Notes: generated by a model from the letters alone, not told the origin. DNA of 64,000 bases from Robinsoniella sp. (GCA_022788205.1 JALEVQ010000021.1:36324-100323), one strand, 5' to 3'; positions 8,478 to 18,653 are shown, counted from the stretch's first letter. A program made the numbers and translations.

Positions 8478-9094
8478 ATGTTTCTGGAAATCAGCAAAAT
8501 TTGTAAAAGCTTCGGCACAGGGGAAAACCGAGCGCAGGTATTGAGAGAAATTGACTTGGAAGTGGAAAGAGGAGAGATCTGTGTGTTGCTTGGACCGTCA
8601 GGTTCAGGTAAATCGACCTTGCTGAATATCATTGGCGGGATTGACAGTGCAGACAGCGGGGTTCTCTCAATCAACGGAGAACGCACAGCAGATATGGACG
8701 AGAAGAAGCTGACGCTGTACCGCAGAAAACATCTGGGATATATCTTTCAGATGTGCTCCTGAAAACACTTGGTCTGTATGAACACCGGTATAAATTGCCG
8801 AACCAACTCTCTGGCGGTCAGCAGCAGAGAACAGCAATTGGGCGCGCAATCGTGAAAAATCCTGACATTTTGCTGTGTGATGAACCTACGGGGGCGTTGG
8901 ATTATTATACATCAAAGGAAATTTTAAAGCTGATTGAGACGATCAATCAGAAGTATGGCAACACGGTCATCCTTGTCACTCACAATGATGCCATCAAAAA
9001 TATGGCAGACCGAGTAGTAAAGCTGCGCGACGGTGCAGTGCGAAAAAATTACAAAAATGAGGAGAAGATTTCGGCGAGCAAGCTGGAGTGGTGA
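8478..9094 (+). pseudogene. ABC transporter ATPase (MacB/FtsE-like) broken by an internal deletion
   Basis: The first 95 codons give a normal MacB-type ATPase start ([19 protein letters not shown], Walker [10 protein letters not shown]) up to the Q-loop YIFQ near 8750. The next in-frame codons run into TGA at 8759-8761. In another frame from about 8750 the protein resumes as [20 protein letters not shown], with the signature LSGGQQQR, Walker B ILLCDEPTGALD and the H-loop VTHND, ending at 9094. Relatives have about 27 residues between YIFQ and this point, so roughly 80 bases are missing and the join is out of frame. A point sequencing error would not explain that. The adjacent permease would have no working ATPase. 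Confidence 0.85.
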
Positions 9095-9104
9095 GGAGGA
9101 GCAC

Positions 9105-11417
9105 ATGAGAAATCCGTTAGACAAGAGAATTTGGCGATCTTTAAAGGCGGAAGCTGGAAAATATCTGGTGATTTTTTTGATGCTGGTCAGGTCGATTGGT
9201 TTTGTGTCAGGATTTTTGGTGGCGGATGGCAGTATGATCATCGCCTATGAGGAGAGTTTTGAAAAATATCAGATTGAGGATGGAAATTTTCGCACTGCAA
9301 AGCGTGTCAGCGAGGAGGAATCTGAGGAGATCGAGGCGCTTGGCATTTTGCTGTATGAAAATTTTTATGTGGAGGAGGAGAGTCTGAACGGGAGTACGCT
9401 CCGCATCTTTCAGGAGCGCAGCGGGATAGATGAAGTTTGTCTGATGCAAGGAAAGATGCCTGATTCAGATGATGAGATTGCCATTGACCGAATGTACGCA
9501 CAAAACAATCAGATTTCGGTCGGGGAGAACTTGAAAGTTGGCGACAGAGAAGTGCAGGTCACAGGGCTTGTCGCTCTGTCCGATTACAGTGCGTTATTTT
9601 CAGACAATAATGATTCGATGTTTGATGCCGTGAAATTTGGCGTTGCAATTATGACACAGGATGGGATGGCGGACTTTGGCAGTGTTCACCTGCATTACAG
9701 CTATTCCTGGCATTATAAGGAGGAGCCAGAGAGTGAAAAGCAGGAAAAAGAGATGGCAGAGAAACTTATGAAAGAATTAAACGCGATCATAGAGCTGGAA
9801 GATTTTGTGCCGAGATATCTCAACCAGTCGATTCGGTTTACGGGGGAAGACATGGGAGGAGATCGCTCGATGATCATCACGCTTCTGTATATGATCATCG
9901 TGATTCTGGCATTTGTATTTGGCATCACAATCAGCAATACGATCAGAAAAGAGGCAACTGTGATCGGAACGCTGCGCGCATCGGGATATACAAAGGCAGA
10001 GCTGATTAGGCACTATATGACGATGCCAATCCTGGTAACTTTGGCTGGAGCTTTGATGGGGAATCTTTTGGGATACACGGTGTTTAAAAATCTGTGTGCG
10101 GCGATGTACTATGGAAGCTACAGCCTGCCTACCTATGAAACGATCTGGAATGCGGAAGCGTTTGTGATGACCACGGTTGTGCCGGTGGTTCTGATGTTTT
10201 TGATCAATCTTGTGATTTTGGCACACAAGCTTTCCCTGGAGCCTCTTAAATTCCTTCGCAGAGATTTGAAAAAAGGACGCCAGAAAAGTGTGCTGCGTTT
10301 AAACGAGAGACTGCCATTTTTTCAGCGCTTTCGCATGCGTATTATTTTACAGAATATCAGTAATTACGTCACATTGTTTGTGGGAATTGTCTTTGCCAAT
10401 CTTCTGCTGATGTTTGGGCTGCTTCTGCCTTCTGTGCTGGACCATTTTCAGGAGGAAATCGTGGAAAACATGTTGTGTGAGTATCAGTACATTTTGAAAG
10501 TGCCACAGGTACAGGAGACGGATGGAGCCATGGAAAAGATGGTACAGATGCTGTTCCTCTCCGGGATGGAGACTGCCAATGAAGACGCGGAGCCGTTCGC
10601 AGTCTGCTCACTTAACACGATCGAAGGAAAATATAAGAGTGAAAAAATCAGCGTGTACGGTGTGGAAAAGGAGAATGCTTACGTGTCTTTGGATTTCTCT
10701 GAGCCAGGCGTCTATGTCACGGAAGGGTACGCAGAAAAATTTGGAGTCAGAGTGGGAGAGACCATCACACTGAAAGAACGGTATGAAGAGAAAACGTATG
10801 AATTTGAAGTGGCAGGAACATACAACTATCCTGGAGCGTTGGCGATCTTTATGAGCCGGGAAGCGTTTCAGAAGCTGTTTGGATACGAAAAGTATTATTA
10901 CAATGGTTATTTTTCCGACAGCCAGATCACAGATCTTGCGGAGCTTTATATCGCATCTGTGATTGACAGGGAGGATCTCACAAAATTGTCAAGACAGTTA
11001 GATGTGTCGATGGGAAGTATGATGACGATGATCGACGCCTTTGCGGTTGTGATGTTTCTGATTTTGCTCTATCTGTTGTCGAAGATGATCATTGAAAAAA
11101 ATGCACAATCCATCTCTATGGTGAAGATTTTAGGATATCAAAATCGGGAGATCAGCCGCCTGTACATCCTGTCCACCACAATCATGACAGGCGTCTTTTT
11201 GCTGCTGAGCTTTCCTATTGAGGCGTATGCCATGAGATGGTTATTCCTAAATGTGATGATGACCAGCATCGCGGGCTGGATTCCGCTTTCCATCGCACCG
11301 GAGATCTATGTGAAAATGTTTCTTCTGGGAGCGGTGACATATATGGTGGTGGCAATGATGGAATATAAGAAAATTCAGGGTGTGCCGTTGGAGGAAGCGC
11401 TGAAGCATGTAGAATAG
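9105..11417 (+). CDS. ABC transporter permease, FtsX/MacB-like
   Basis: A permease of 770 residues with one N-terminal membrane helix (about 15-40), a large extracytoplasmic domain, three membrane helices around 265-400 that carry the first FtsX core, a fourth helix near 430-455, a second outside domain, and a final three-helix FtsX core at about 660-755. Such proteins work with a MacB-type ATPase in peptide or antibiotic export and resistance. ATG 9105 sits behind GAGGAGG, ten bases after the ATPase pseudogene. The 24-residue upstream extension is not family-like. The reading frame is intact although its ATPase gene is broken. Confidence 0.9.
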   Translation: MRNPLDKRIWRSLKAEAGKYLVIFLMLVRSIGFVSGFLVADGSMIIAYEESFEKYQIEDGNFRTAKRVSEEESEEIEALGILLYENFYVEEESLNGSTLRIFQERSGIDEVCLMQGKMPDSDDEIAIDRMYAQNNQISVGENLKVGDREVQVTGLVALSDYSALFSDNNDSMFDAVKFGVAIMTQDGMADFGSVHLHYSYSWHYKEEPESEKQEKEMAEKLMKELNAIIELEDFVPRYLNQSIRFTGEDMGGDRSMIITLLYMIIVILAFVFGITISNTIRKEATVIGTLRASGYTKAELIRHYMTMPILVTLAGALMGNLLGYTVFKNLCAAMYYGSYSLPTYETIWNAEAFVMTTVVPVVLMFLINLVILAHKLSLEPLKFLRRDLKKGRQKSVLRLNERLPFFQRFRMRIILQNISNYVTLFVGIVFANLLLMFGLLLPSVLDHFQEEIVENMLCEYQYILKVPQVQETDGAMEKMVQMLFLSGMETANEDAEPFAVCSLNTIEGKYKSEKISVYGVEKENAYVSLDFSEPGVYVTEGYAEKFGVRVGETITLKERYEEKTYEFEVAGTYNYPGALAIFMSREAFQKLFGYEKYYYNGYFSDSQITDLAELYIASVIDREDLTKLSRQLDVSMGSMMTMIDAFAVVMFLILLYLLSKMIIEKNAQSISMVKILGYQNREISRLYILSTTIMTGVFLLLSFPIEAYAMRWLFLNVMMTSIAGWIPLSIAPEIYVKMFLLGAVTYMVVAMMEYKKIQGVPLEEALKHVE

Positions 11418-11453
11418 AATTGTGCAACGATTTCAAATTTTTAAGATTATATA

Positions 11454-11482
11454 TTGACATAGGACAAAAAAAGGGATATAAT
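11454..11482 (+). promoter_or_regulatory. Promoter of the trp operon
   Basis: Perfect consensus TTGACA at 11454-11459 and TATAAT at 11477-11482, separated by 17 bases. It drives the T-box leader that follows. Confidence 0.85.
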
Positions 11483-11499
11483 CTGACTATAAATTTAAT

Positions 11500-11785
11500 A
11501 CAATAAACCGTTGAAGCGGAGATAAAAACGGTAGATGCGCGCACAGAGAGTCCGGGTGGCTGAGAGCCGGATCGAGAGGCAGATCGTTAAATGGACCGCA
11601 GAGGGCACAGGGAAAGAGCGAAGCTTTAGTATTCTGTGACGTGAGGGCATACGTCAGTTGCCGGAGATATGCTGGTATCTCGCAGAGAGCGCAAAGCAAT
11701 TTGTGAATCAAGGTGGCACCGCGGTGAATTTGAACCGTCCTTGACAGAAGAGAGAAATTCTGTCAGGGGCGGATTTTTTATTTTG
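11500..11785 (+). promoter_or_regulatory. T-box riboswitch (tRNA-Trp sensing) of the trp operon
   Basis: The hallmark AGGTGGCACCGCGG is at 11711-11724. It is followed by an intrinsic terminator: arms CCGTCC/GACAGAA at 11735-11749 with their complements at 11758-11772, then a T-run. Stem I lies upstream, and a TGG at 11592-11594 followed by the usual A is placed as the specifier codon, matching tRNA-Trp. Uncharged tRNA-Trp is expected to stabilise the antiterminator and switch on trpEGDCBA. The T-box call is firm; the exact specifier position is inferred. Confidence 0.92.
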
Positions 11786-11885
11786 CGGAAAATTGCACTT
11801 CGGCGAGGGAAAAGTAATCTGTACAGACAGAAAATTTTGCAGTGTGAGATGACTGTGACGAGGAAATGTGGCAGGAGGAAAAAAC

Positions 11886-13373
11886 ATGGTTCCAAGCTTA
11901 GAAGAAATCAGAGAAATTGCGAAGACAGGAGAATACAGACGAATTCCGGTCAGCAGGGAACTGTATGCAGACCGGTTTACACCGATTGAAGTGATGCGGA
12001 CACTGCGCGCCGCAAGCAAGCACTGTTACTTGCTGGAGAGCGCGGAAAACAACCAGAGATGGGGGAGATATTCTTTTTTGGGATATGCACCGACACTGGA
12101 GCTGACCTGCAATGATGGCTTGCTCCACATCCGATATGGATCAGAAGAAGAGATAGAGAGGGAAGAATCTTTTCAGGTGTCACATCCAGGAGAGAAGATC
12201 AGAGAGATTTTAAGCCAGTACAAAAGCCCGAAGGTGGAAGGAATGCCGCCGTTTACGGGAGGACTGGTCGGATATTTTTCTTATGATTATATTCGGTATG
12301 CAGAGCCGACTCTGAAAAACACACAGGCGCGTGATGAGACATTCTGCGATGTGGATTTGATGCTATTTGACAAAGTAATCGTATTTGACCATTATAAACA
12401 AAAGTTAATTTTGATTGCAGGTGTCCGCACAGATGATGTGGAACAATCTTACGAAGAGGCGCAGAGAGAACTCGCAGAGATGGAGCAGCTGCTGAAAAGC
12501 GGAGCCAGGGCAGTCTTTCGCCCGTTCCATCTGAAAGAAGAATTGAAGCCATGCTTTTCAAAGGAAGAATACTGCAAGATGGTAGAGCGCGCAAAAGAAT
12601 ATATCCGGGAGGGAGATATCTTCCAGGTAGTCTTGTCGGATCCGATGGAGGCGGAGGCCGAAGGAAGCCTGTTCGATGCATACCGTGTGCTGCGAACAGA
12701 AAACCCGTCCCCTTATATGTTTTATTTTTCCAGCGATCATATTGAGATCGCAGGTGCATCGCCGGAAACACTTGCAAAGCTGGAAGATGGAACACTCTAT
12801 ACCTTCCCACTTGCGGGGACGAGACCGAGAGGAAAGAGTCAGGCAGAGGATGAAGCGCTGGAGAGAGAACTTTTAAGAGATGAAAAAGAGCTGTCTGAGC
12901 ACAACATGCTGGTGGATCTGTGAAGAAATGACCTTGGAAAGATCAGTAAGCTTGGAAGTGTGAAGGTAGAACAGTATCTCAGTATTCAGAGATATTCCCA
13001 TGTGATGCACATCGGCTCGACGGTGTCAGGGGCGATCGCACCAGGATATGATGCGGTGGATGCGGTAGATTCGATTTTGCCTGCGGGAACCTTGTCAGGA
13101 GCTCCAAAGATCCGTGCTTGTGAGATTATCCAGGAACTGGAGGGACGCAGAAGAGGAATCTATGGCGGCGCGATCGGATATCTGGATTTTACCGGAAATC
13201 TGGATACCTGCATTTCCATCCGTCTTGCCTACAAAAAGCGAAATATGGTGTGTGTGCAGTCGGGAGCAGGGATCGTCGCAGACAGTGTGCCGGAAAAAGA
13301 ATTTGAAGAATGCCGCAATAAGGCACGCGCAGTGGTCAAGGCGCTCAAGGAGTCGGAAGGAGGATTATTATGA
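11886..13373 (+). pseudogene. trpE: Anthranilate synthase component I with an internal in-frame TGA
   Basis: TrpE makes anthranilate from chorismate. The frame reads as a full-length 495-residue TrpE: FTPIEVMRTLR, FTGGLVGYFSYDYIRYAEP, then the chorismate-binding core GDIFQVVLSDP, IAGASPETLAKL, LAGTRPRGKS. Codon 346 (12921-12923) is TGA where the near-invariant LVDLGRNDLGK motif has GGA (Gly). After the stop the same frame continues without a shift (RNDLGKISKLGSV...SGAPKIRACEII). One G-to-T change explains it, either a nonsense mutation or a base-call error. ATG 11886 follows AGGAGG. The gene overlaps trpG by four bases. Confidence 0.9.
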
Positions 13374-13969
13374 TTTTGATGATCGATAATTACGACAGTT
13401 TTGTCTACAATCTGTATCAGCTGATCGGAAGCATGGATCCTGAGATCAAGGTTGTGCGCAACGACGCACTCAGTGTGGAAGAGATCGAAGCGCTGAATCC
13501 AGAAGCGATTGTGATTTCACCGGGTCCTGGAAAGCCAAAGGATGCGGGGGTCTGTGAGCAGGTGATCGAGAGGCTGAAGGGAAAGATTCCGATCCTTGGC
13601 GTGTGCCTGGGACATCAGGCAATCTGTGAGACATTCGGCGCCACAGTGTCCTATGCGAAAAAGATGATGCACGGAAAGACATCAGAGATCACAATTGATC
13701 CAGACAGCGTGCTGTTTCAGGGAATGAGCGACCATGTCAAGGTGGCAAGATACCATTCCCTTGCGGCGGTGGAGGCGACCTTGCCCGAAGAGCTGCGTGT
13801 GACAGCGAAAAGTGATGACGGTGAGATTATGGCAGTGGAACACAGAGCGTATCCAATTTATGGATTACAGTTTCATCCAGAATCGGTTATGACACCAGAG
13901 GGCAAGACCATCATAAAAAATTTCCTTGCAAGTGTCGAAAAGGAAAATGAAAAGAGTTCAAAGAGATAG
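13370..13969 (+). CDS. trpG: Anthranilate synthase component II (glutamine amidotransferase)
   Basis: A 199-residue class I glutamine amidotransferase that supplies ammonia to TrpE. The N-terminal MILMIDNYDSFVYNLYQ, the oxyanion region ISPGPGKP, the nucleophile Cys in LGVCLGHQAI (about residue 80) and the His-Glu pair in FHPESVMT (near 168-172) are all present. ATG 13370 overlaps the trpE stop (ATGA), with a GGAAGGAGG site upstream, so translation would be coupled. If trpE is truly truncated, this coupling could be weakened. It could also serve as PabA. Confidence 0.95.
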   Translation: MILMIDNYDSFVYNLYQLIGSMDPEIKVVRNDALSVEEIEALNPEAIVISPGPGKPKDAGVCEQVIERLKGKIPILGVCLGHQAICETFGATVSYAKKMMHGKTSEITIDPDSVLFQGMSDHVKVARYHSLAAVEATLPEELRVTAKSDDGEIMAVEHRAYPIYGLQFHPESVMTPEGKTIIKNFLASVEKENEKSSKR

Positions 13970-14029
13970 AAAATACTTTAGAAAAAGTAGCCAAGAGATA
14001 GAAACAAGAAATAGATGGAGGAAAAAAAG

Positions 14030-15040
14030 ATGATCAGAGAAGCAATCATTAAACTGTCAAGAAAAGAGGATTTGACATATCAGGAAGCAGAAGAGGTTAT
14101 GAATGAGATTATGGAGGGAAAGGCGACGGACGTGCAGAAGTCGGCGTATCTGACAGCACTCTCTCTGAAAGGGGAGACGATCGATGAGATCACGGCATCA
14201 GCTTCAGGAATGCGTGCTCACTGTGTCAAACTGCTGCACGATATGGATGTGCTGGAGATTGTGGGAACAGGAGGAGACGGGGCAAACTCGTTTAACATTT
14301 CGACGACTTCATCTCTTGTCATCGCAGCAGGCGGCGTCCCGGTTGCAAAGCATGGAAACAGGGCTGCATCGTCAAAGTCTGGCGCGGCAGATGTTCTGGA
14401 AGCACTCGGCGTGAAGATTACACTGGAGCCAGAGCGCAGCGCGGAACTATTAAAACAGATTCAGATTTGTTTCCTGTTTGCACAGAACTACCACATCGCA
14501 ATGAAATATGTAGGACCGATCCGCAAGGAGCTTGGCATCCGCACGGTGTTTAACATTTTAGGACCTCTCTCAAACCCGGCAGGCGCAAACATGGAATTGA
14601 TGGGTGTGTATGACCAGACACTTGTGGAGCCTTTGGCGCAGGTTATGGCAAAACTGGGTGTTGTGCGAGGGATGGTTGTCTACGGTCAGGACAAGCTGGA
14701 TGAAATCTCGATGAGTGCTCCGACCTCTGTCTGCGAGATACGAGATGGATGGTTCCAGTCCTATGAGATCACGCCAGAACAATTTGGCTATGAGCGCTGC
14801 CAAAAAGAAGATCTGGTGGGAGGAACACCGCAGGAAAACGCCAAGATTACGCGCGATATTTTAGAAGGGACAGAGCGCGGTCCAAAGAGATGCGCAGTCT
14901 GCTTGAATGCGGGAGCTGCACTGTATATCGCGGGAAAGACAGCAACGATGGAAGAAGGCGTGCGCATGGCGGAAAAATTGATCGACGATGGAAGCGCACT
15001 CAGAAAACTGGAACAATTTATTGAGGAGAGCAATCGATGA
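14030..15040 (+). CDS. trpD: Anthranilate phosphoribosyltransferase
   Basis: TrpD (336 residues) joins anthranilate to PRPP. The PRPP-binding GTGGDG is at about 77-82, followed by [33 protein letters not shown] and [13 protein letters not shown], all family signatures. ATG 14030 is preceded by GGAGG at 14016-14020; an ATG at 14015 in frame overlaps that site and is less likely. It follows trpG by 60 bases and overlaps trpC by four bases (ATGA). Confidence 0.96.
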   Translation: MIREAIIKLSRKEDLTYQEAEEVMNEIMEGKATDVQKSAYLTALSLKGETIDEITASASGMRAHCVKLLHDMDVLEIVGTGGDGANSFNISTTSSLVIAAGGVPVAKHGNRAASSKSGAADVLEALGVKITLEPERSAELLKQIQICFLFAQNYHIAMKYVGPIRKELGIRTVFNILGPLSNPAGANMELMGVYDQTLVEPLAQVMAKLGVVRGMVVYGQDKLDEISMSAPTSVCEIRDGWFQSYEITPEQFGYERCQKEDLVGGTPQENAKITRDILEGTERGPKRCAVCLNAGAALYIAGKTATMEEGVRMAEKLIDDGSALRKLEQFIEESNR

Positions 15041-15822
15041 ATATTTTAGAGGAAATCGCAGACCGGACAAGAGAGCGCATTGGGAAGGAAAAACAGCAGG
15101 TTTCTCTGGAGACAGTGCGAACAGAGGCGGAAAATCTTGCAAAGAAGACCGAACCATTTCGGTTTGAGAAGGCGCTGCGAGCATCGGAGCTTTCTTTTAT
15201 CTGTGAGGTGAAGAAAGCATCCCCTTCAAAGGGAATCATCGCAGAGGACTTTCCGTATCTCCAGATCGCAAAAGAGTATGAAAAGGCGGGCGCAGATGCG
15301 ATCTCGTGCCTGACAGAGCCGTTTTATTTTCAGGGAAGAGATTCTTATCTGAGAGAGATTGCACAGGAGGTTTGCATCCCGATTTTGAGAAAAGATTTCA
15401 CAGTGGATGAGTATATGATCTATCAGGCAAAGACGCTGGGAGCGTCGGCGGTGCTGCTGATCTGCTCTCTTCTTGATGGGGAACAGCTAAAAGCATATCA
15501 TGACCTGGCAGATGAGCTGGGATTATCCGCTTTAGTGGAGGCACACACGGAGGATGAAGTCAAGATGGCAGACAGAGCTGGGGCGCGTATTATCGGCGTA
15601 AACAACCGAAACTTAAAGACGTTTGAGGTTGATGTGGAAAACAGCCTGCGGCTGAGAGCGTGCGCAGACGAAAAGACCATTTTTGTCTCAGAGAGCGGCA
15701 TCAAGACGCCAGAAGAGATCCAGAAATTGAGAGAAAATGGCACAGATGCGGTGCTGATCGGGGAAACTTTGATGCGTGCGAAAGATAAGGCAGAGATGCT
15801 GAGGATGCTTGCCGGACGATAA
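15037..15822 (+). CDS. trpC: Indole-3-glycerol phosphate synthase
   Basis: A 261-residue (beta/alpha)8 enzyme that closes the indole ring of CdRP. Active-site segments are [13 protein letters not shown] (catalytic Lys near 55-58), [39 protein letters not shown] and VSESGI. The start overlaps the trpD stop. It is a stand-alone TrpC, not a TrpCF fusion: the chain ends after the last barrel helix. No trpF follows, which is unusual for the pathway. Confidence 0.96.
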   Translation: MNILEEIADRTRERIGKEKQQVSLETVRTEAENLAKKTEPFRFEKALRASELSFICEVKKASPSKGIIAEDFPYLQIAKEYEKAGADAISCLTEPFYFQGRDSYLREIAQEVCIPILRKDFTVDEYMIYQAKTLGASAVLLICSLLDGEQLKAYHDLADELGLSALVEAHTEDEVKMADRAGARIIGVNNRNLKTFEVDVENSLRLRACADEKTIFVSESGIKTPEEIQKLRENGTDAVLIGETLMRAKDKAEMLRMLAGR

Positions 15823-15929
15823 GACAGAGACTTTTGGAGACAAGAAAAAGACAGGGAAAAAGACAAGCGAGTAAAAGTAAGACAGAAAAACAGAGGAATA
15901 AAGATAGATAGAGAGAAGGAGCAGACAAG
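15823..15929 (+). other. A/G-rich spacer where trpF is often found
   Basis: 107 bases of purine-rich sequence with several GACAG/AGACA-like motifs separate trpC from trpB. No reading frame or remnant of phosphoribosylanthranilate isomerase (trpF) can be recognised, and GAAGGAG at its end serves trpB. Confidence 0.6.
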
Positions 15930-17114
15930 ATGACAGATGGAAGATTTGGAATTCACGGCGGGCAGTATATTCCTGAGACGCTGATGAACGCGGTGATTGA
16001 GCTGGAAGAAGCTTACAATCGGTATAAAGAGGATCCGGAGTTCAACCGGGAATTGACAGAGTTGTTGAATGAATATGCAGGGAGACCTTCGAGATTATAT
16101 TTTGCAAAGAGAATGACAGAGGATCTAGGCGGAGCGAAGATTTATCTGAAGAGAGAAGACTTAAACCATACTGGAGCACATAAGATCAACAACGTGTTAG
16201 GTCAGGTGCTTTTGGCGAAGAAGATGGGCAAGACGCGTGTGATTGCTGAGACTGGAGCAGGTCAGCACGGGGTTGCAACGGCGACGGCAGCGGCGCTGAT
16301 GGACATGGAGTGTGAAGTCTTTATGGGCGAGGAAGATACAAAGCGCCAGGCACTCAATGTATACCGCATGCGTCTGTTAGGAGCTAAGGTTCATCCAGTG
16401 ACAAGCGGAACAGGGACATTGAAAGATGCGGTCTCTGAGACGATGCGTGAGTGGACAAGCAGGATTGCGGATACACATTATGTACTTGGCTCCTGCATGG
16501 GACCTCATCCATTCCCGATGATCGTGCGAGATTTTCAGTCTGTCATCTCAAAGGAGATCAAACATCAGATCATGGAGAAAGAAGGAAAGCTCCCAGATGC
16601 GGTGCTCGCCTGTGTGGGCGGTGGATCGAATGCGATCGGGGCCTTTTATAACTTTATTCCAGATCAGAGTGTCCGATTGATCGGGTGCGAGGCAGCAGGA
16701 AGAGGTGTGAATACCGCGGAGACAGCAGCGACGATCGCAACGGGAAAGCTTGGAATTTTCCACGGAATGAAATCGTATTTCTGCCAGGATGAGTATGGTC
16801 AGATTGCACCGGTTTACTCGATCTCTGCGGGACTTGATTACCCGGGAATCGGACCGGAACATGCTTATCTGCATGACATTGGGCGTGCCGAGTATGTGGC
16901 GATCACCGATGAAGAGGCGGTCGAAGCGTTTGAATACCTCTCGAGAATCGAGGGCATTATCCCGGCGATCGAGAGTGCCCATGCGGTTGCCTATGCGAGA
17001 AAGCTGGCTCCGACGATGAGCAAGGATCAGATTATTGTGATTAATATTTCCGGGCGCGGTGATAAGGACTGCGCTGCGATTGCGAGATACAGAGGGGAGG
17101 ATCTTCATGAGTAA
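15930..17114 (+). CDS. trpB: Tryptophan synthase beta chain
   Basis: TrpB (394 residues) condenses indole with serine using PLP. The PLP lysine is in [10 protein letters not shown] at about K85. [17 protein letters not shown], the phosphate loop [12 protein letters not shown] and the C-terminal ISGRGDKD are present. This is the TrpB1 type, which pairs with TrpA. The start follows GAGAAGGAG. Its last codons overlap the start of trpA by eight bases, as expected for the alpha2-beta2 complex. Confidence 0.97.
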   Translation: MTDGRFGIHGGQYIPETLMNAVIELEEAYNRYKEDPEFNRELTELLNEYAGRPSRLYFAKRMTEDLGGAKIYLKREDLNHTGAHKINNVLGQVLLAKKMGKTRVIAETGAGQHGVATATAAALMDMECEVFMGEEDTKRQALNVYRMRLLGAKVHPVTSGTGTLKDAVSETMREWTSRIADTHYVLGSCMGPHPFPMIVRDFQSVISKEIKHQIMEKEGKLPDAVLACVGGGSNAIGAFYNFIPDQSVRLIGCEAAGRGVNTAETAATIATGKLGIFHGMKSYFCQDEYGQIAPVYSISAGLDYPGIGPEHAYLHDIGRAEYVAITDEEAVEAFEYLSRIEGIIPAIESAHAVAYARKLAPTMSKDQIIVINISGRGDKDCAAIARYRGEDLHE

Positions 17115-17880
17115 TATTCAGAAAGCGTTTCAAAACGGAAAAGCATTTATTCCATTTTTAACATGCGGTGATCCGTCACTTGAAGTGACAGAGCAGCTTG
17201 TCTATGCGATGGAGAGAGCGGGAGCAGATCTGATTGAGCTTGGAATTCCATTTTCCGATCCGACAGCGGAAGGACCGGTGATTCAGGAGGCGAGCAACCG
17301 TGCATTAAAAGGCGGTGTCACTACGGATGGTATTTTTGAGATGGTAAAAAAAATCAGAGAGAAGACACAGATTCCGATGGTCTTCATGACGTATGCCAAT
17401 GTTGTGTTTTCCTACGGGATTGAACGGTTTATCAAAAAGGCGGCAGAGCTCGGCATGGATGGGCTGATTTTGCCGGATGTACCATTTGAGGAGAAAGAAG
17501 AGTTTGACTGTGTGTGCAGAGCGTATGGGCTTGACTTGATCTCCTTGATTGCCCCAACTTCCCACGAACGCATCCGGATGATTGCTGAGCAGGCACACGG
17601 ATTTGTATACTGTGTCTCCTCCCTTGGCGTGACAGGAGTGCGCTCGAAGATCACCACAGATGTGGGGGCGATGGTGAGATTAGTAAAAGAGACAAAAGAG
17701 ATCCCGTGTGCGGTGGGATTTGGAATCTCGACACCGGAGCAGGCGAAAAAGATGACAGAGGTGTCGGACGGAGCGATCGTTGGAAGCGCAATCGTGAAAC
17801 TGTGCGGACAGTACGGGGAAGCATGTGTGCCATATGTGGAAGAATATGTGAAAAGTATGAAGGATGCGATCAGAGGATAA
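17107..17880 (+). CDS. trpA: Tryptophan synthase alpha chain
   Basis: TrpA (257 residues) splits indole-3-glycerol phosphate and passes indole to TrpB. The catalytic Glu is in [19 protein letters not shown] (about residue 42) and the catalytic Asp in LPDVPFEE. The C-terminal phosphate site [12 protein letters not shown] is present. I chose ATG 17107, inside the end of trpB, with GGGGAGGA just upstream. It ends the trp operon; no strong terminator is visible right after it. Confidence 0.96.
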   Translation: MSNIQKAFQNGKAFIPFLTCGDPSLEVTEQLVYAMERAGADLIELGIPFSDPTAEGPVIQEASNRALKGGVTTDGIFEMVKKIREKTQIPMVFMTYANVVFSYGIERFIKKAAELGMDGLILPDVPFEEKEEFDCVCRAYGLDLISLIAPTSHERIRMIAEQAHGFVYCVSSLGVTGVRSKITTDVGAMVRLVKETKEIPCAVGFGISTPEQAKKMTEVSDGAIVGSAIVKLCGQYGEACVPYVEEYVKSMKDAIRG

Positions 17881-17935
17881 CCTGACGACCAGGGCGAATG
17901 GTGCAGAAAAACAGCGCATTTTTTGAGCTGGCAGA

Positions 17936-17965
17936 TTGACGAAACCTTGTGCTGTATATTATAAT
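17936..17965 (+). promoter_or_regulatory. Promoter of the DUF1622 gene
   Basis: TTGACG at 17936-17941 and TATAAT at 17960-17965, separated by 18 bases. The leader before the ATG at 18157 would be about 185 bases and can form several hairpins. Confidence 0.6.
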
Positions 17966-18156
17966 AAGACAGAGAAAAAAGTCAGCATTCAGCAGAGATG
18001 CGAGGATTTTTCCACCTTTCTGTGTGGTGGGATGAGTCGCAGAAAAGGAACTTCACGGCGGTGGCGGGCAAAAATGTCAGTGACTTCTGATGAGGAGAAA
18101 ATGGGTTTTGGAGTCTCTTTGGTCCAGAACGCAGCGAGTGCGGGATGGGAGGAAAA

Positions 18157-18492
18157 ATGGGAAAGTTGATTGAAATTTTAAACCAGATTTTGGACAATGG
18201 AGTAGAGATCGGAATTTTGATTTTCGAGTTCATCGGAGTCGGGGTGATTATCTGGACCAGCCTTGTGAGTTTGTACAAATATATGACGCAAAAACCGGAT
18301 ACCAGAATCTATCTGGCGAAAGGGCTGGCGATGGGATTGGAATTTAAGCTGGGAAGTGAGATCCTGAGAACCGTGATTGTGCGGGAATGGAAGGAGATCG
18401 CCATTGTGGCTGGTATCATCGCTCTGCGGGCGACCCTTACCTTCCTGATTCACTGGGAGATCAAGGAGGAGGAGAAAGAGAGCGAAAAATAG
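18157..18492 (+). CDS. DUF1622 family membrane protein
   Basis: A 111-residue protein with three hydrophobic segments (about 14-38, 60-75 and 84-104) and a charged C-terminal tail rich in Glu and Lys. IEFIGVGVII followed by ARGL-like LAKGLAMGLEFKLGSEIL is typical of DUF1622, whose function is unknown. The start at ATG 18157 has GGGAGG just upstream; an ATG at 18145 overlaps this site. It has its own promoter and terminator and is a single-gene unit. Confidence 0.82.
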   Translation: MGKLIEILNQILDNGVEIGILIFEFIGVGVIIWTSLVSLYKYMTQKPDTRIYLAKGLAMGLEFKLGSEILRTVIVREWKEIAIVAGIIALRATLTFLIHWEIKEEEKESEK

Positions 18493-18568
18493 AGAACTCC
18501 GAAGCTAGTTCCAAGGAGACAGACAAATCCGGAAAGGAAAATAGATTTAGAGAGAATAGAAGAGCAGA

Positions 18569-18628
18569 GAAAGCACCTGAATGAAGAAGGCTTATCTTAT
18601 ATAAGATTCTGAGGCGGGTGCTTTTTTG
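18569..18628 (+). terminator. Terminator after the DUF1622 gene
   Basis: AAAGCACC near 18570 pairs with GGTGCTTT at 18617-18624, followed by a T-run. The loop itself holds a second perfect palindrome, ATCTTATATAAGAT. Confidence 0.75.
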
Positions 18629-18653
18629 ATTGCACAGAGCAATCGGAAAGTAC

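Noticed and set aside
8478..8762. Two separate short ABC proteins instead of one broken gene
   Set aside because: The halves contain complementary, non-overlapping motifs of one ATPase and abut at the Q-loop in different frames; neither half could work alone.
12921..12923. TGA in trpE as a recoded codon (selenocysteine or tryptophan)
   Set aside because: The family has Gly at this position, no SECIS-like context was seen, and many genes here end in TGA, so the standard code holds.
17881..17935. Terminator after trpA
   Set aside because: The candidate stem around GTGCAG/GCGCAT has mismatches and I could not support it.
17936..18169. 77-codon frame before the DUF1622 gene
   Set aside because: It starts within the promoter, has no ribosome site, and its sequence is not protein-like; treated as leader.
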